Source of the DNA: Planctomycetota bacterium
Lineage (GTDB): Bacteria; Planctomycetota; Planctomycetia; Pirellulales; Pirellulaceae
Reading direction: 5' to 3'
Assembly: GCA_026692885.1 (NCBI GenBank)
Contig: JAPLNJ010000556.1
Span: 1-20,642, forward strand
Length of the DNA stretch: 20,642 nt
Positions 1-6,987 of this stretch are shown here, piece after piece. The stretch's first letter is position 1, and the number at the start of each line of letters is the position of its first letter. The notes under the pieces are model-generated. The model saw nothing but the letters and a program-made list of their open reading frames with translations, was not told where the DNA came from and ran no database searches. Made by a program: the position numbers and the translations under genes.

Positions 1-29
1 ATTCACCGCCGCCTGCGGCGGCGGTGAAT
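1..29. repeat. Perfect 13-bp hairpin at the window edge
   Basis: The arms at 1-13 and 17-29 are exact reverse complements around a 3-nt TGC loop. No T-run follows, so a classical intrinsic terminator is not supported on the plus strand. It could be the 3' hairpin of a gene to the left or a REP-type repeat; the window edge hides the left context. Confidence 0.7.
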
Positions 30-87
30 GCGGCGAAGGGGACGGGGTGTGGTTGCGGTACGCGGCCTTGGTTTTCAAACCTCTTGT

Positions 88-158
88 CCACTGGGGCAAG
101 CCCAGTGGGGATGGGCGGTGACGCTTAACCTCGTACCATTCGGGGCAAGCCCGGATGG
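88..158. repeat. Two hairpins with the same GCAAG loop
   Basis: The first hairpin has an 8-bp perfect stem (88-95 with 101-108) and loop GCAAG (96-100). The second has a 9-bp stem with one G-T pair (136-144 with 150-158) and the same GCAAG loop (145-149). Each right arm is followed by GGGGA or a close relative. The upper stem and loop (GGGGCAAGCCC) are shared while the lower stem differs, so these are two members of one hairpin family. The rest of 30-449 shows no convincing gene; the reading frames there lack start signals and family resemblance. Confidence 0.65.
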
Positions 159-449
159 GGACCAGACATGCCCAGCTGGAACAAAAGCCGGACCAGATCT
201 CACCATTGCAAGGACTCTCTGGGATACAATTTTTCGCGGGCCGCCCCCAACCCCTCTCCCCGGAGTACCGGGGCGAGGGGAGACGGTGCGGTTCCAGTCA
301 CCTTGTCATCCCCGGACTCTAGCAAACGCGGACACGCGGATCCCCATTCAGCCAACTGACCTTCCCGGATCGCCTGGATTTTGGTAATTACCTGCCTCCG
401 GTCATAGATCGGAAGCAAGGGATTCCACCTTTTTCTTGCCGGGACGAAA

Positions 450-1796
450 ATGATGAGCGACGAAAACGTGATCGCGGGAACGGGGAAGTCAAAGAAACGC
501 TTGGTGCTGGGCCTGGCGGCCGTGATGTCCTTGTCGTCGCTGGGAGCCGGCGCCTATGTGTGGGCCAAACGAGATGCAGGGACCTCCGCGGAAGCGGAAC
601 CGAAAGTGGCTAGCCCCGACCAGTTCGCCGGGGCCAACCCGATCCAGCCGATCCCGATAAGTGACCGCACGGACCTGTCGGCTCTATCGCCAGCTGCAGA
701 TCCTTATGGCAGTCCGCGGGCAACCCCTGGAGAAATCGGTGACACTTCGGCGCGGAATCCGCAGGGCTCGGCCGTCCGCTTCGCCGGGCCTTCGCCCGCC
801 GGGATCATGGACAATCCGCCGTCCGCCGGAGCCGTGGTCCAGACGGCCAACAACGAGTCGGCATTCGATCGGAATTCGTACGTTCCCTCCGCCACGCCCA
901 GCTTTGCTGCTCCGAACCAAGCTGTGGACCCCGCGTCACAGGTTGTCGAGGCACCGCGGATGGACTCCCCACGAAATGCGTCCCCAGCCCGCCTCAATGA
1001 CGGCTTTCGTCGAGCGGCGGAAGTCGCTGTCGCCGGCACCGCTGTCGAGTCCGGCAGTCTCGCCGCAACAGACGCCCAGGCCGCTCCCGCCGAACTTGCG
1101 GGGTTACGGCCGCCGCAGTTTGACTCAGCCGCGAGTGCGCAGTTCCCCGCTAGGTCAGGTCCTGCCCTGGCGGAATCGCCACCTCCGGGCCTGCTTCAGC
1201 CGCCCGCCGATAGCACCTCGCGAATCACCGCCGAACCTGCCTCGGCGGACGGAACCGCTGGCAACCTGGCTTTGCTGTCGCGTCCGCAGCCGTCTGCTCT
1301 GCCCGGTTCGCGTCCGTCGGCGTCCAACCTCGCGACGGAGTTGAACGGTGACGGCCAGCCAGGCGCTGCCCAACTGGAAGGTGCACAAAGCCCGTCCTTG
1401 ACCGTCGAGAAGAGCGCGCCGAGCGAGATCCAGGTCGGCCGCCCAGCCACGTTCCAATTGAAGATCCGCAACGTCGGTCACGTGGCGGCCCACGAAATCG
1501 TCGTCCTGGACCGCATTCCCAAGGGCACGCAGTTGGTCACGGCCGCACCGCAGTTCGATGCAGGTGTTGCCGCTGGCCGAAGGCGAAATCGGGAGCGTGG
1601 CACAGGTCATGTTCCAGGCCCAGGCCTCGGCTCGATCGGTCTGCACCAAGCCCGTGTTAACCTTGTCGCACACCGGTCCCCAAAAGGTGCTGATCGGCGA
1701 CCCCGTCGTCTTCGATATCAGTGTGTCCAATTCCGGCACGGGCGCCGCTGCCGGTGTCGTGATGGAGGAAAACGTGCCGGAGGGTCTGAGCCATGA
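450..1796 (+). CDS. DUF11 repeat envelope protein, N-terminal part (broken frame)
   Basis: This is the N-terminal part of a surface or periplasmic protein. Residues about 15-40 form one hydrophobic segment (VLGLAAVMSLSSLGAGAYVW) preceded by KSKKR, which suits an uncleaved membrane anchor or signal. Residues about 45-310 are a low-complexity Pro/Ala/Ser-rich linker. From about residue 312 a DUF11 domain begins (VEKSAPSEIQVGRPATF, then IPKGTQLVTAAPQFD). After position ~1557 the frame leaves the domain and becomes Arg-rich non-protein-like sequence until the stop at 1796. The domain continues in another frame from 1558. The true gene is therefore probably 450-2676, with a deletion and frameshift, unless this is an assembly error. 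DUF11 proteins are usually cell-surface; the exact role is unknown. Confidence 0.75.
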   Translation: MMSDENVIAGTGKSKKRLVLGLAAVMSLSSLGAGAYVWAKRDAGTSAEAEPKVASPDQFAGANPIQPIPISDRTDLSALSPAADPYGSPRATPGEIGDTSARNPQGSAVRFAGPSPAGIMDNPPSAGAVVQTANNESAFDRNSYVPSATPSFAAPNQAVDPASQVVEAPRMDSPRNASPARLNDGFRRAAEVAVAGTAVESGSLAATDAQAAPAELAGLRPPQFDSAASAQFPARSGPALAESPPPGLLQPPADSTSRITAEPASADGTAGNLALLSRPQPSALPGSRPSASNLATELNGDGQPGAAQLEGAQSPSLTVEKSAPSEIQVGRPATFQLKIRNVGHVAAHEIVVLDRIPKGTQLVTAAPQFDAGVAAGRRRNRERGTGHVPGPGLGSIGLHQARVNLVAHRSPKGADRRPRRLRYQCVQFRHGRRCRCRDGGKRAGGSEP

Positions 1797-2676
1797 GGCC
1801 GGCCGGGAACTGGAATTCGAGATCGGCACGCTCGCCCCAGGCCAGACAAAGAACTTGCGACTGACGTTGAAGGCCGTGAAAGCGGGTCTCGTCGAGAACT
1901 TGCTGCTGGTGCGCGGCGCAGGAAACCTGGTCGTCAAAGACACGATCCAGGTGGAAGTGATCTCGCCAGCACTGCAGATCGGACTGAGCGGTCCCAAATT
2001 GCGGTACTTGGAACGTGAGGCCACGTATGAAGTGGCCATCGCGAACCCCGGCACGGCGCCCGCCAAGGAAATCGAAGTGGTGACGTATCTGCCCAAGGGC
2101 ATGAAGTTCGTCTCGGCCGATCACCAGGGACAGTACGAGCCGAAGAGTCACGCCGTCTATTGGAGCCTGGCGGAGTTGCCGGCCAATCAGTCCGGCACTG
2201 CCAAGGTCACGCTATTGCCGTTACAGACCGGCGAGCAGAAGCTGAGCGTGGAGGGCCGGGCCGAGCTGGGTTTGAAGCAGGCCTGCGAGAAAACGGTGCA
2301 GGTCGAAGGCAGCGCGGAATTGCAGTTCGCCGTCTCGGATTCGGCCAACCCGATCGAAGTGGGCAACGAGACGACGTACACCATCCAGTTGACCAACCGG
2401 GGTTCCAGCGCGGCCACGAATGTTCGCTTGAGCATCGTCTTGCCGCCCCAGATTAAGCCGGTTAGCGGCGACGGCCCCACGCGGGTGGTCCTCCACGGCG
2501 CCCAGGTTGCCATCGATCCGCTGGCCCGCGTGGCACCGGGCGAGCAGGCCGTCTACAAGCTCAAGGTGCAGGGACTCGACGCGGGAGTACACCGCGTCCA
2601 GTTCCAAATGGTCACCGACGAAACGTCGGTGCCCGTGACGCGAGAAGAGGTCACGAAGGTCTATCAGGACAAGTAG
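1558..2676 (+). CDS. DUF11 repeat envelope protein, C-terminal part (broken frame)
   Basis: This continues the protein begun at 450, in the next frame. It opens in the middle of a DUF11 domain (MQVLPLAEGEIGSVAQV), then holds three more Ig-like DUF11-type repeats. They start near KPVLTLSHTGPQKVLIGDPV, ALQIGLSGPKLRYLEREATY and LQFAVSDSANPIEVGNETTY. The later repeat carrying YLPKGMKFVSADHQG has about 25 residues between that strand and its VTLLPLQTGEQ strand. The corresponding stretch is missing between the two frames at 1557/1558. The ATG at 1558 has no ribosome binding site in front of it, so independent translation is doubtful. The protein ends at VTKVYQDK with no anchor or sorting signal. 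Confidence 0.75.
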   Translation: MQVLPLAEGEIGSVAQVMFQAQASARSVCTKPVLTLSHTGPQKVLIGDPVVFDISVSNSGTGAAAGVVMEENVPEGLSHEAGRELEFEIGTLAPGQTKNLRLTLKAVKAGLVENLLLVRGAGNLVVKDTIQVEVISPALQIGLSGPKLRYLEREATYEVAIANPGTAPAKEIEVVTYLPKGMKFVSADHQGQYEPKSHAVYWSLAELPANQSGTAKVTLLPLQTGEQKLSVEGRAELGLKQACEKTVQVEGSAELQFAVSDSANPIEVGNETTYTIQLTNRGSSAATNVRLSIVLPPQIKPVSGDGPTRVVLHGAQVAIDPLARVAPGEQAVYKLKVQGLDAGVHRVQFQMVTDETSVPVTREEVTKVYQDK

Positions 2677-2719
2677 CGACGGGTGGACTCCCGCGACCAA
2701 ATTTGCTATCGTCCCAGGT

Positions 2720-3613
2720 ATGGTCGCGTCTCCCGAAGTCATCGCCCAGGTCATCCGCAGTTACCGCGAAGCGGCCACCGCCAATTGTCAGACCGCGGCC
2801 CGCCGCGGCAACCTGATCGTCTTGTCCCCGGACCTGGCAGACGACGTGATGATCACTGCGGACCTGCACGGTCAGCGGCTGAACTTCAACAAGCTGTGTC
2901 GCATCGCGGACCTCGCCGCGCATCCGCGGCGCCATTTGGTCATGCAGGAAGTCTGCCACGGCGGCCCCCGCTATCCGACCGGCTGGGGCTGCATGTCGCA
3001 CCTGATGCTCGAGGACGTGGCCCGGCTGAAAAACAAATTCCCGGAACGCTTCCACTTCCTGCTGAGCAATCATGAACTGGCCGAACTCTCGGACCATCCC
3101 ATCGCCAAAGCGGGCCGCATGCTGAACTTGCAATTCCGCGCCGGGCTGCAGGAGATGTACGGCTCGGAATGGCCACAGATCCGCGAGGCGTTTGTCGAGT
3201 TCCTCGCCACTTGCCCACTCGCCATGCGTCTGACCAATGGCGTCTTCGTCTGCCACGGCAGTCCGACCGCGGTCGACCGGAAGGGCTTTGACACGAGCGT
3301 CCTGCAACGACCGTTGGCGACCGAAGACTATCGGGTGGGCGGCGGCGTTTTTCAGCTGGTTTGGGGCCGCGACTTTCGCCCGGAAAACGCCGCCGCCTTC
3401 GCGAAACTGGTCGAGGCCCAGGTGCTGGTCCACGGCCACGAGCCGTGCTCTCACGGATCTCGCGCACCCAACGAACAACAGATCATCTTGGACTGCACCG
3501 GGCCGAACGCATCCTACCTGATTGTACCGGTTGGCGAACAACTGACCCACCTGCAGTTGCTGCAGCGTGTCCAGCGGCTGTATCCGAAACCGGCGGGAAA
3601 CGGGGAAGGCTAA
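2720..3613 (+). CDS. PPP-like metallophosphoesterase
   Basis: This 297-residue protein has the layout of the calcineurin-like (PPP) metallophosphoesterases. ADLHG (residues 47-51) stands where the family has GDLHG, SNHE (116-119) for GNHE, CHGSP (178-182), and VHGHEP (237-242) as the last metal-binding histidine block. The second family motif GDxxDRG is not present; EVCHGG at about 77-82 is in the right place, so Glu may replace Asp. There is no signal peptide, so it should act in the cytoplasm. Substrate is unknown; protein Ser/Thr phosphatase or small-molecule phosphatase are both possible. It begins 43 bp after the DUF11 frame, with only a weak ribosome binding site. Its stop codon lies 5 bp from the stop of the converging DUF1080 gene, with no terminator hairpin between them. 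Confidence 0.8.
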   Translation: MVASPEVIAQVIRSYREAATANCQTAARRGNLIVLSPDLADDVMITADLHGQRLNFNKLCRIADLAAHPRRHLVMQEVCHGGPRYPTGWGCMSHLMLEDVARLKNKFPERFHFLLSNHELAELSDHPIAKAGRMLNLQFRAGLQEMYGSEWPQIREAFVEFLATCPLAMRLTNGVFVCHGSPTAVDRKGFDTSVLQRPLATEDYRVGGGVFQLVWGRDFRPENAAAFAKLVEAQVLVHGHEPCSHGSRAPNEQQIILDCTGPNASYLIVPVGEQLTHLQLLQRVQRLYPKPAGNGEG

Positions 3614-3618
3614 AGGCG

Positions 3619-4293
3619 CTACTTGGCCGCCATCTCACGGAGGTAGATGTTCTTGAAGTACAGCGAGTTGCCGTGGTTCTGCAATTCGATCTGCCCGGTG
3701 GGGTAGATGGGCTTACCGCGTTCCCAATAGTTCTCCATGGTCACGTTATCGACCACCAACTCGCCGTTGAGCCAGACCGTCACTTTTTCGCCGGTCATCA
3801 GGATCCGGAAGGAGTTCCACTCGCGCACCGGCCGATCCGCCAGCTTGGTCGGGTTGCTGGGATTCTTTTGGTTGTTGTACAGACCACCGGAGCCCAGGGG
3901 GTTGTCCCAGATCTGCACTTGCGGACTGCCACGGAGATAGATGCCGCTGTCGCCGCGCGGCTCGATCTTCCAGTCCACGTAGAGTTCGAAATCACCGTAG
4001 TCTTTGGCGGTGCAAAGGCTCTGACCTTTGCCATCGAAGACCAACACGCCATCGACCGCCTTCCAGTGTGCCCGCATCGACTCGTCCGCCTTCTGCTGTT
4101 CCTTAGCCAATTGTTCGGGAGTCATGGCGGCTCGGGCGGGCGGACTGGCGACCAGCCCTTTCCAGCCAGTCAGATCCTGGCCGTTGAATAGTGCCACAAA
4201 CCCCGGTGGCGGGCTGTTGTCGGCCGCCCTGGCGGAAATACCCAGCAGCATCGTCAAGGCCAGCGACAGTCCGGCGAAACGCAACGTTCTCAT
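3619..4293 (-). CDS. DUF1080 (3-keto-disaccharide hydrolase-type) secreted protein
   Basis: This is a 224-residue secreted protein of the DUF1080 family, a concanavalin-like fold now associated with hydrolysis of 3-keto-glycosides. The signal peptide runs over residues 1-23 and ends in ARA before ADN. The family hallmark LFNGQDLTGW is at 35-44, followed by GDSGIYLRG, the QVQIWDN strand, and a C-terminal IELQNHGNSLYFKNIYLRE. AGGAG at 4304-4300 lies 6 nt before the ATG at 4293, which decides this start. An in-frame ATG at 4296 is only 3 nt away, and another at 4311 has no comparable site. It lies downstream of the Gfo/Idh/MocA gene on the same strand, a common planctomycete pairing. The large palindrome between them makes co-transcription uncertain. 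Confidence 0.88.
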   Translation of the reverse strand: MRTLRFAGLSLALTMLLGISARAADNSPPPGFVALFNGQDLTGWKGLVASPPARAAMTPEQLAKEQQKADESMRAHWKAVDGVLVFDGKGQSLCTAKDYGDFELYVDWKIEPRGDSGIYLRGSPQVQIWDNPLGSGGLYNNQKNPSNPTKLADRPVREWNSFRILMTGEKVTVWLNGELVVDNVTMENYWERGKPIYPTGQIELQNHGNSLYFKNIYLREMAAK

Positions 4294-4357
4294 CATCGGC
4301 TCCTTTTTCATGTGTCCCCAGAGGTTCTACAAACGACGTCGGCGAAATCTAGGTGGG

Positions 4358-4474
4358 CTTCAAGGCTAAGATCGGTGGTTGTGAGCGGCACGGCGCTAGC
4401 CGCCGGTGGCGTTCAGAACCGGCGGCTAGCGCCATGCCGCTCACTCGTCGCGACCCCAACGCTTAGCCTTGAAG
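4358..4474. repeat. Nested palindrome with CTAGCCGCCGG core
   Basis: There are two inverted repeats, one inside the other. The outer arms (4358-4370 and 4462-4474) are a perfect 13-bp pair beginning CTTCAAGG. The inner arms (4381-4406 and 4419-4444) are 26 bp with one mismatch, around a 12-nt loop, and contain GCTAGCCGCCGG. The element fills the gap between the Gfo/Idh/MocA stop (4480) and the DUF1080 start. In RNA it would make a very stable structure, so it could attenuate or separate the two genes. It could equally be a REP or MITE-like mobile palindrome. A diverged relative appears near 18300-18376. Confidence 0.8.
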
Positions 4475-4479
4475 ACACT

Positions 4480-5793
4480 CTAGTAGGGCTTGTACGTACC
4501 GGGAATCGGGAAGGGATAGAAACCGTCCGGCCTCGGCAGGTGGCGCGGCGGGGCGTCCCAGGCGATCCGCTCGGGACTCTCCTGAGGTCCCTTCTCGACC
4601 GCCTCGTTCCATTTCACCACCTGGCCGGAGTGCGTGGCCATGCGGCCCAGCACCGCGGTCATGCTGCTGACCGCGCCAAACCAGCCTTCGTTGAGCTTGT
4701 CGTTCTTGTGGATCGCCTTGATCAAGTCGACGTGCTCCTGGACGTAAGCGTTCCCGCTTTCCAGTTTCGGCCCGCCGCCGATGGCGACGCCACGGCTGCC
4801 CTTGGTGCCGTGGGCGAACTCGTTGACGGCGTCCCAAGTGCCCGGCTGGTGGCGCGACTGGCTGAACATCTTCGTGCCGTCGGCGTAGGTAAACTCGACG
4901 AAGTGGTGGTCGAAGATGTCGCCGTAGTTGCCACGGTTCACTCGGCCACCCATCCCGTTGGCCTCGACCGGATGGGCCTGCTGCGGATCGCCGCCCTTGG
5001 CCATCACCCAGTTGCCGATATCGATGTTGTGGACGTGCTGCTCGACGATATTGTCACCGTAGAGCCAGAGGAAGCAACCCCAGTTGCGCAGCTGGAATTC
5101 CAGCTCCTTGGGATCGTTCTGCGGGCGTTTGCCAAGATCGTGGGCGCCGCCGCCCGAACCGTTCCAATAGACACGCAGGAACTGGATCTCGCCCAGCTTG
5201 CCCTCGTGGATTTCCTGGATGCCTTGGATGTAGTCGGCCTGATGGTGCCGCTGCAGGCCGACGACGACCTTCAGGCCCTTCTGATCTGCCGACTTGTTGG
5301 CCTCGACGAGCAGGCGGTAACCGAACGCGTCGGTGCACAGAGGTTTCTCCATGAAGACATGCTTGCCGGCCTTGACCGCAGCGGTGTAGTGCAGGGGGCG
5401 AAAACCAGGTGGCGTCCCCAGGATGACCATATCGACGCCGCAATCAATAGCTTTCTGGTAGGCGTCCAAGCCGACAAACGTCCGCTCCTCCGGGACGTCG
5501 AGCTGTGCCGCCCATTCTTTCTTGAGGTGCCCCAGCGAGCCGCGGGCGCGATCGTCGAAGGCGTCGGCCACGGCGATCAGCTTGACGGGCCGGCCGAGAA
5601 TCTTGGCCGCGTTCAGGCAATCGTTGGCCGCGCCCGTGCCGCGCCCGCCGCAGCCGATCAACGCGATCTTCAACACCTCGCTGCCGGCCGCATGCACGCT
5701 GCGCGCGATGCCACTTTGAACCGCCACAGCAGTACCGGCCACCACGGCCGAATGTTTCAGGAAATCACGCCTGGAGGATGGAACTTGATTCAT
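4480..5793 (-). CDS. Tat-exported Gfo/Idh/MocA family oxidoreductase
   Basis: This 437-residue NAD(P)-dependent sugar or inositol oxidoreductase of the Gfo/Idh/MocA family has a twin-arginine signal (SRRDFLK at residues 7-13, hydrophobic stretch to about 36), so it works outside the cytoplasm. The Rossmann dinucleotide-binding motif GCGGRG is at 47-52, and the family signature EKPL is at 149-152 after AGKHVF. The C-terminal half is the usual substrate-binding barrel-like sheet (GGGAHDLG, EQHVHNIDIGNWV). GAGGAG at 5808-5803 lies 9 nt before the ATG at 5793, which rules out the longer frame from 5898. With DUF1080 next door, a role in forming or reducing 3-keto sugars is a reasonable inference. 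The actual substrate is not visible. Confidence 0.92.
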   Translation of the reverse strand: MNQVPSSRRDFLKHSAVVAGTAVAVQSGIARSVHAAGSEVLKIALIGCGGRGTGAANDCLNAAKILGRPVKLIAVADAFDDRARGSLGHLKKEWAAQLDVPEERTFVGLDAYQKAIDCGVDMVILGTPPGFRPLHYTAAVKAGKHVFMEKPLCTDAFGYRLLVEANKSADQKGLKVVVGLQRHHQADYIQGIQEIHEGKLGEIQFLRVYWNGSGGGAHDLGKRPQNDPKELEFQLRNWGCFLWLYGDNIVEQHVHNIDIGNWVMAKGGDPQQAHPVEANGMGGRVNRGNYGDIFDHHFVEFTYADGTKMFSQSRHQPGTWDAVNEFAHGTKGSRGVAIGGGPKLESGNAYVQEHVDLIKAIHKNDKLNEGWFGAVSSMTAVLGRMATHSGQVVKWNEAVEKGPQESPERIAWDAPPRHLPRPDGFYPFPIPGTYKPY

Positions 5794-5932
5794 CTGTGTA
5801 CGCTCCTCGGTAGGATTCAGGGATGGAAGTACTAGCAGTTTAGCAAGCCGGCCGACGCCACATGGACCCAGTCTAGCTGTCCGAGAGAGCCACGGCAACC
5901 ACGGCGACCGGTTGTCTCAGCCCCAGCCAGCG

Positions 5933-6049
5933 GACGCTTGGGGTAGTTCATGGCGGTGTGTGTTCTGGACATGAACAGGAACGCCTGCTTGCACCTTCCG
6001 GTCCCCGATCTTCCTGTCTTCCGTTACGGCCGCTCGATCACCGGAGCGG
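5933..6049. repeat. 117-bp direct repeat, copy A
   Basis: This aligns without gaps to 6871-6987, with roughly 16-17 mismatches in 117 positions by eye. It still contains, read on the minus strand, the codons for APVIERP and a stop, which are the last residues of the HzsA-related protein whose real end is in copy B. Copy A is therefore a duplicated gene 3' end plus its downstream flank, now without the rest of the gene. The two copies bracket the DUF433/DUF5615 module. Confidence 0.75.
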
Positions 6050-6097
6050 ATCGGGGTAGCGTATTTCAAGGTCTGACGACGACGCGTCCGATCGTTG

Positions 6098-6466
6098 CTA
6101 TCCGCCCAGCGGCAGGTAATGAATCGAGTCGCGCCACTCCTCGGCCTCGCTCGCGCTCCAAATGAGAACCAAATCATCGACCAGTTCTCGGAACGAACAG
6201 CGGCGGGTGACAAGTAAGACGCCTCAGGTATGCCGCCCTGCCTGCAGATGGGCTGCGACATGGTCGGGCATGGATGAACGATCGAACGAGACAAACAGGC
6301 GTCCCACGTTCTCACAGAAGCCAAGCACTGCGGGATCCGGGGAACCAAATCGAGGCATGCCTGTTTGTCCGACGCGACATACATCGACAGCGGGCTCGGT
6401 ACGCCGCAACGCGGCGACCGGGGAGAGCCGCAGACTCTCGTCGATTTGCAGCCGGACTTGGCTCAT
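6098..6466 (-). pseudogene. DUF5615 PIN-like toxin with an in-frame TGA
   Basis: This frame encodes a DUF5615 (PIN-like, predicted RNase toxin) protein of about 122 residues, normal family length. It starts with the ATG at 6466, which overlaps the DUF433 stop as ATGA, a typical coupled antitoxin-toxin junction. Family features are the acidic start (LQIDES), SPDPAVLGFCENVGRLFVSFDR, and a C-terminal GVLLVTRR, then LIWSASEAEEW. A TGA at 6226-6224 interrupts the frame just before GVLLV; homologues usually have a residue such as Pro or Trp there. The frame resumes without a shift and continues to TAG at 6100-6098. A single base change explains this, giving a truncated and probably inactive toxin. 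Stop-codon readthrough or a sequencing error are alternatives. Confidence 0.75.
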
Positions 6467-6780
6467 TTTGGCGTGCTCGCTGCACGGACCTGCAAAAGTC
6501 GCTCCAGAACGGGGGAACGGGCGTACTGTTGGCATCGCCAGGCTTCATCGCCCTGGGTGCCCCAACGCTGGAGGTACTGATCCAACGCGATCCGGTGGCT
6601 GAGATAGTAGGTGATCGTCGCGTGGACCTGTTCGAGCGTCACCGGGGGATAGTTGACTGCGATTTCCTCCGGCAAGGCGCCGTCCAAGTACTCACTGAGC
6701 AACGTTTCAATTCCGACGCGCGTCCCCCGCAAGCGGATTTCGTCGGCGGAGGCGAATTCAAAGTAGTCTTCAAGCTGCAT
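6463..6780 (-). CDS. DUF433 family antitoxin
   Basis: This 105-residue protein of the DUF433 family is the usual antitoxin partner of DUF5615 toxins. The N-terminal part (residues 1-35: YFEFASADEIRLRGTRVGIE) and the winged-helix-like section (GALPEEIAVNYPPVTLEQVH, then ATITYYL) match the family layout. The C-terminal extension (about 75-105) is longer than the core and is probably the toxin-binding segment. GAGGAG lies 8 nt before the ATG at 6780. It overlaps the toxin frame by 4 nt, so the two are one operon and the antitoxin is made first. If the toxin is dead, this is a leftover antitoxin. DNA-binding autoregulation is known for related modules but no operator is evident here. Confidence 0.85.
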   Translation of the reverse strand: MQLEDYFEFASADEIRLRGTRVGIETLLSEYLDGALPEEIAVNYPPVTLEQVHATITYYLSHRIALDQYLQRWGTQGDEAWRCQQYARSPVLERLLQVRAASTPK

Positions 6781-6870
6781 GCGACGGACTCCTCGTAACG
6801 ATGGGCCGAAAGCGAAGTTTTCTGGACGGTCGTGTTCCCTGCGGATGCCAATGCTAAGACGATTCCAGCA

Positions 6871-6987
6871 GACGCTTGAGGTAGTTCCTGGCGGCGTGTG
6901 TTTTGGACAAGAACAGGATCGCCTGCTTGCATCTTCCTGTCCTCGATTCTTTTGTCTTCCGCTACGGCCGCTCGATGACCGGGGCGG
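6871..6987. repeat. 117-bp direct repeat, copy B
   Basis: This is the second copy of the repeat at 5933-6049. It includes the final codons and stop (6962) of the HzsA-related gene and about 90 bp downstream of it. Copies A and B have the same orientation and are about 940 bp apart start to start, with the toxin-antitoxin module between them. Nothing else gene-like lies between 6781 and 6961. Confidence 0.75.

Noticed and set aside
1155..2102. 315-residue minus-strand frame opposite the DUF11 gene
   Set aside because: No motifs or ribosome binding site; the plus strand carries clear DUF11 repeats on both sides of the frameshift.
5917..6384. 155-residue minus-strand frame across repeat copy A and the toxin
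   Set aside because: It is an out-of-frame shadow of the DUF5615 frame; the toxin reading with one TGA fits the family far better.
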